Origin: Cephalothrix spiralis
Lineage: Eukaryota; Nemertea; Palaeonemertea; Archinemertea; Cephalotrichidae
Assembly: GCA_032353305.1 (NCBI GenBank)
Contig: JAUCNG010407582.1
Location: forward strand, 1 to 10,354
Length of the DNA stretch: 10,354 nt
Direction of reading: 5' to 3'
The position numbers were made by a program, and so were the translations under genes. Shown in pieces: positions 8,239 to 10,354 of the stretch. The notes beneath the pieces were generated by a model. It worked only from the letters and a program-made list of their open reading frames with translations. It searched no databases and was not told the DNA's origin. How positions within the stretch are numbered: position 1 is the stretch's first letter; each line of letters starts with the position of its first letter.

Positions 8239-8382
8239 AAGGGGGACATCACTCCCACTTTTGGAGTACAGTAATAAAATATTAAAAATATGAAATATGA
8301 ATATGTATTAAAAATATTAAATATGTATTAAAATATATTAATATTTGGGTCTACAGTAATAAATCAAAGTGATGTCCCTCTT
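8239..8382. repeat. Short inverted-repeat unit with nested direct repeats, possible MITE
   Basis: AAGGGGGACATCACT (8239-8253) pairs with AGTGATGTCCCTCTT (8368-8382) at 14 of 15 positions. CTTCTTCCAAG occurs as a direct repeat at 8231-8241 and 8385-8395, close to both ends, and TACAGTAATAAA occurs as a direct repeat just inside (8267-8278 and 8352-8363). The 144-bp core is very AT-rich. It may be a tiny transposon or the result of a local templated rearrangement. Confidence 0.45.
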
Positions 8383-8547
8383 GACTTCTTCCAAGATTAT
8401 CTTGGATATATGGTACGTACTGACCAAGGAAAAATAGCTGGTACAAAATATACAGTGCTTGTAGTTCCGGAAATGAGCCAGTTCGGGAAAATCAAGGCAT
8501 TTATTGATAGGTGCTTAGGTGAAACCAATAAAACTATACATGGTTAG
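8357..8547 (+). pseudogene. Coding-like segment on the opposite strand inside gene B intron 1
   Basis: A plus-strand frame encodes 62 residues from 8359 to TAG at 8545-8547. It contains protein-like stretches such as DFFQDYLGYMVRTD, KYTVLVVPEMSQFGKI and AFIDRCLGE, with a balanced composition unlike chance AT-rich translation. GGGTCTACAG just before 8357 could be an acceptor, and AATAAA motifs near 8643-8655 could be polyadenylation signals, so this may be a terminal exon or a decayed gene or transposon fragment. There is no suitable ATG at its start, and the left end overlaps an inverted-repeat unit. I do not recognise the family. Confidence 0.3.
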
Positions 8548-8835
8548 GAAGGTAATTTAATTATCTATCCTCCAATGCAAATTTCATGAATTTATATTGG
8601 ATATTAGTCAAGTTATGGATATTTGAATATATGATCCTGGAAAATAAAATAAAATGGCTGACAGCTATTTTACAGTTTTCTTATACTGAGCTTTGAAACT
8701 AAGTTTCAGATATAAATATAACTTGAATGAAGGTGTGTTGGGGTTTGACAACATGTTGTCTCAGGATATAAAAAAGCTTAACAGTCTAGGTTTATTGGAA
8801 AAAATATAATCCAAGTTATATTTCTTAACGGTTTC

Positions 8836-9170
8836 TTTCCAGTTTAGGAAAATGGATTTAGTTTTATTCGAAAAAACTTATTTATCTGAATTATGATACT
8901 ATACATTGAAACAAATCATTGGATCAGTTCTACTTAATGTATTTTGGAACATATTGAAGCTTCAAATTTATTCCACGGTAACCAGATTTTAGACTCAAAT
9001 TTTTAAGGATCTTTAAGGCTCTAGCAAGTGAACTAAATGCAATTTGATCTTAGTTGTTTAGAGGAAATATACTTAATTTAAATAATTGTACCATTTTATT
9101 CATGTTAGAATTTAGAATTTCCAAAAGACTTTTATATATCCATTTGTGTAACATTTTCCTAAACTGGAAA
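8836..9170. repeat. 335-bp unit with perfect 19-bp inverted ends
   Basis: TTTCCAGTTTAGGAAAATG (8836-8854) is the exact reverse complement of 9152-9170. A partial extra copy (CCTGAACTGG) follows at 9177-9186. The interior is AT-rich and non-coding. The size suits a MITE, but no target-site duplication is evident. Confidence 0.45.
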
Positions 9171-9471
9171 CTTTTTCCTGAACTGGCAAAAAGTGGAAAA
9201 AATTAGATTGATTATGATTCAAAAATGTTAACTCGGTTTGTCTTGAAAATTTACTTTGTTTTTAACAATAAGTTGCTGCGTATCTATGCCAAAATCCATA
9301 ACATTCCACTGATTGGAACCTGAGATATAAGACCTAGACACTAAAGTTTTTCTGAACTACTCCAAGCACTGTAATTCAGTTTAAGCTTCTAGCTATTTCA
9401 TATTTAATCATAGGATCTCATATAAATCATAACAATTCAAAAAGATTATTTATAAATTACTGTATGCTTAC

Positions 9472-9985
9472 CATATAGGTGTTGCTGCACATCTTGATTA
9501 GATTTTGAAATTTCTTCAATTTCCAGATTAAGTTGTTCATCAGAATTGATTGCAAAATTGTTAGACGTGTCTTGATTTGATGTCTCTTTTCTAAATAGTT
9601 TGAGTTCATATGCACCACTGCTAAAAGCTCCTAACGGCTCTTGAGATTGTAAATTTCGAAATGATATCACCTTTTTTTGAATATCATTTTCAACTGCGAT
9701 TTGGTTTTTCAATTTGTTAAGGCTTAATAATTGACAATTGAGTTTCATATTTACAAGCTGCCTTTCAATTAACTTTCCATCAATACCTGTATATTGAATC
9801 ATTGTTTGGACTTTTAGATATTGTGGAATTTGTGGGAATTGTGCGTGGTCAGTGTCAGTCTTTGCAGAAGTAATTTTAGCACTACCACTACCAGTACCAG
9901 GGACATGAACCGCAACCGCAGGTACAGGGCGACGGTCTTCATCATGTTCATCATTGTCAGACTTGTTATCAGGCTTATCAGCCAT
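9472..9985 (-). CDS. Gene B, exon 1: start of an uncharacterised 337-residue protein
   Basis: The start ATG at 9985 has a good eukaryotic context (GAAGATGG). The frame runs 171 codons to CTATATG|GTAAGC, with the donor at 9471, leaving one base that joins exon 2. All three gene B splice junctions agree in phase, giving 337 residues in total. Exon 1 encodes an acidic, probably disordered N-terminus (Asp/Glu/Lys/Asn-rich, residues 2-19), a Pro/Ala/Gly/Val linker, then a more ordered segment (about 47-135, starting QFPQIPQYLKV) and an acidic, Gln/Asn-rich tail. No signal peptide or membrane helix is visible, and with the basic segment in exon 2 the protein is probably nuclear. I do not recognise it. 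The Cys/His, PIP-like and SIM-like motifs further along hint at DNA-associated or ubiquitin/SUMO roles, as inference only. Confidence 0.8.
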
Positions 9986-10153
9986 CTTCAACAGCCTCAA
10001 AAAATAATTTTACTTTTTCAAATATCTGATATGGCGGGAGAGAGACTATCAAGATCAAGACCAGTTTTTGATATGCAAACTATTTCAATCGCGCTATTCA
10101 TTCTTAAACTCGATCTGGAGTGCTACATGCATTATAATGATGTGCAAAATCGA
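9986..10153 (-). promoter_or_regulatory. Likely gene B 5' UTR and core promoter region
   Basis: This stretch directly precedes the gene B ATG. No TATA box is visible near a plausible start site. The plus-strand ATGGCGG at 10031-10037 (CCGCCAT on the coding strand) resembles the YY1 core often found close to transcription starts in animals. The extent is a guess. Confidence 0.3.
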
Positions 10154-10350
10154 ACCCGGAAGCCGGACCCAGTTGAATCTATCTTCCCGTAGCCCAAGAC
10201 CAGTTTGGATCATCTGCCCGCAGCCCATGACCAGAATAAATCGGAAAACCGCTGACCGTGCCCATAGAAATCAGCCTGCCCGGAGCCCATGCCGAAATCA
10301 AAATTTCGTAAAAAACCGTGCCCGGAGGCCTAAAACCCGGACCCGGAATC
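10154..10350. repeat. GC-rich degenerate repeat upstream of gene B
   Basis: Copies of a CCCGNAGCCCATGACCAG-like phrase occur at 10186-10203, 10217-10234, 10279-10293 (CCCGGAGCCCATGCC) and shortened at 10321-10330, with related ACCCGGA/CCGGACCC phrases at 10154-10170 and 10335-10347. The copies are irregularly spaced and CpG-containing, in clear contrast to the AT-rich surroundings. The block may continue past the window edge. Confidence 0.6.
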
Positions 10351-10354
10351 ATTA

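Larger units (their letters stand above)
7479..9471 (-). other. Gene B intron 1
   Basis: This 1993-bp intron has the donor GTAAGC at 9471 and a TTTGCAG acceptor ending at 7479. It carries a short helically spaced repeat (8060-8097), a pair of inverted repeats (8239-8382), a plus-strand coding-like segment (8357-8547) and a 19-bp inverted repeat (8836-9170). About 7480-8050, 8550-8830 and 9175-9470 show nothing that I can support beyond AT-rich sequence. Confidence 0.8.

Noticed and set aside
9821-10192. 123-codon plus-strand frame
   Set aside because: It is antisense to gene B exon 1 and its upstream region, with no splice or start support.
1-10354. tRNA, rRNA, CRISPR or bacterial operon features
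   Set aside because: Nothing with the needed structure was seen, and the spliced genes show the sequence is eukaryotic nuclear DNA.

Overview
The window looks like nuclear DNA of an animal, most likely an aquatic invertebrate such as a cnidarian or mollusc. Three things point that way. The sequence is AT-rich. Reading frames are broken by introns with textbook GT-AG borders (GTAAGT or GTGAGT donors, pyrimidine-rich CAG acceptors). One large protein resembles uncharacterised multi-domain proteins that I recall, unverified, from invertebrate animals. Nothing suggests bacterial or organellar DNA, and the species cannot be fixed from sequence alone.

Two protein-coding genes can be rebuilt, both on the minus strand. 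Gene A (exons 3813-3083 and 1825-1, continuing past the left edge) joins in frame across a 1257-bp intron. Its product is at least 852 residues: an acidic N-terminus with 64-residue tryptophan-containing tandem repeats, a conserved-looking block, a cysteine/histidine cluster, a D-x-x-H-x-x-K motif region, a beta-propeller-like segment and a SAP-like helical stretch. Gene B (exons 9985-9472, 7478-7269, 6656-6528 and 5775-5615) joins in frame across three introns into a complete 337-residue protein. It has an acidic N-terminus, a basic middle, a Cys/His zinc-binding motif split by an intron, and a C-terminus with PIP-box-like and SUMO-interacting-like motifs. I cannot name either gene.

Layout from left to right: gene A main exon (1-1825); gene A intron with two short inverted-repeat elements and a GC-rich hairpin (1826-3082); gene A first coding exon (3083-3813); upstream region with a 79-bp tandem duplication (3873-4030); a 957-bp foldback transposable element flanked by TA (4446-5402) with a 213-bp insert in its right arm; gene B (5615-9985), whose introns hold a CTCF/YY1-like site, a short helically spaced repeat, two inverted-repeat structures and one plus-strand coding-like segment; and a GC-rich, CpG-containing degenerate repeat 5' of gene B (10154-10350).

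The two genes lie head-to-tail about 1.8 kb apart. Nothing in the sequence ties them into one pathway. Both encode acidic or disordered N-termini and zinc-binding-type motifs, but that is weak evidence of any link. Most of the remaining sequence is intron or intergenic DNA shaped by small, non-autonomous transposable elements.
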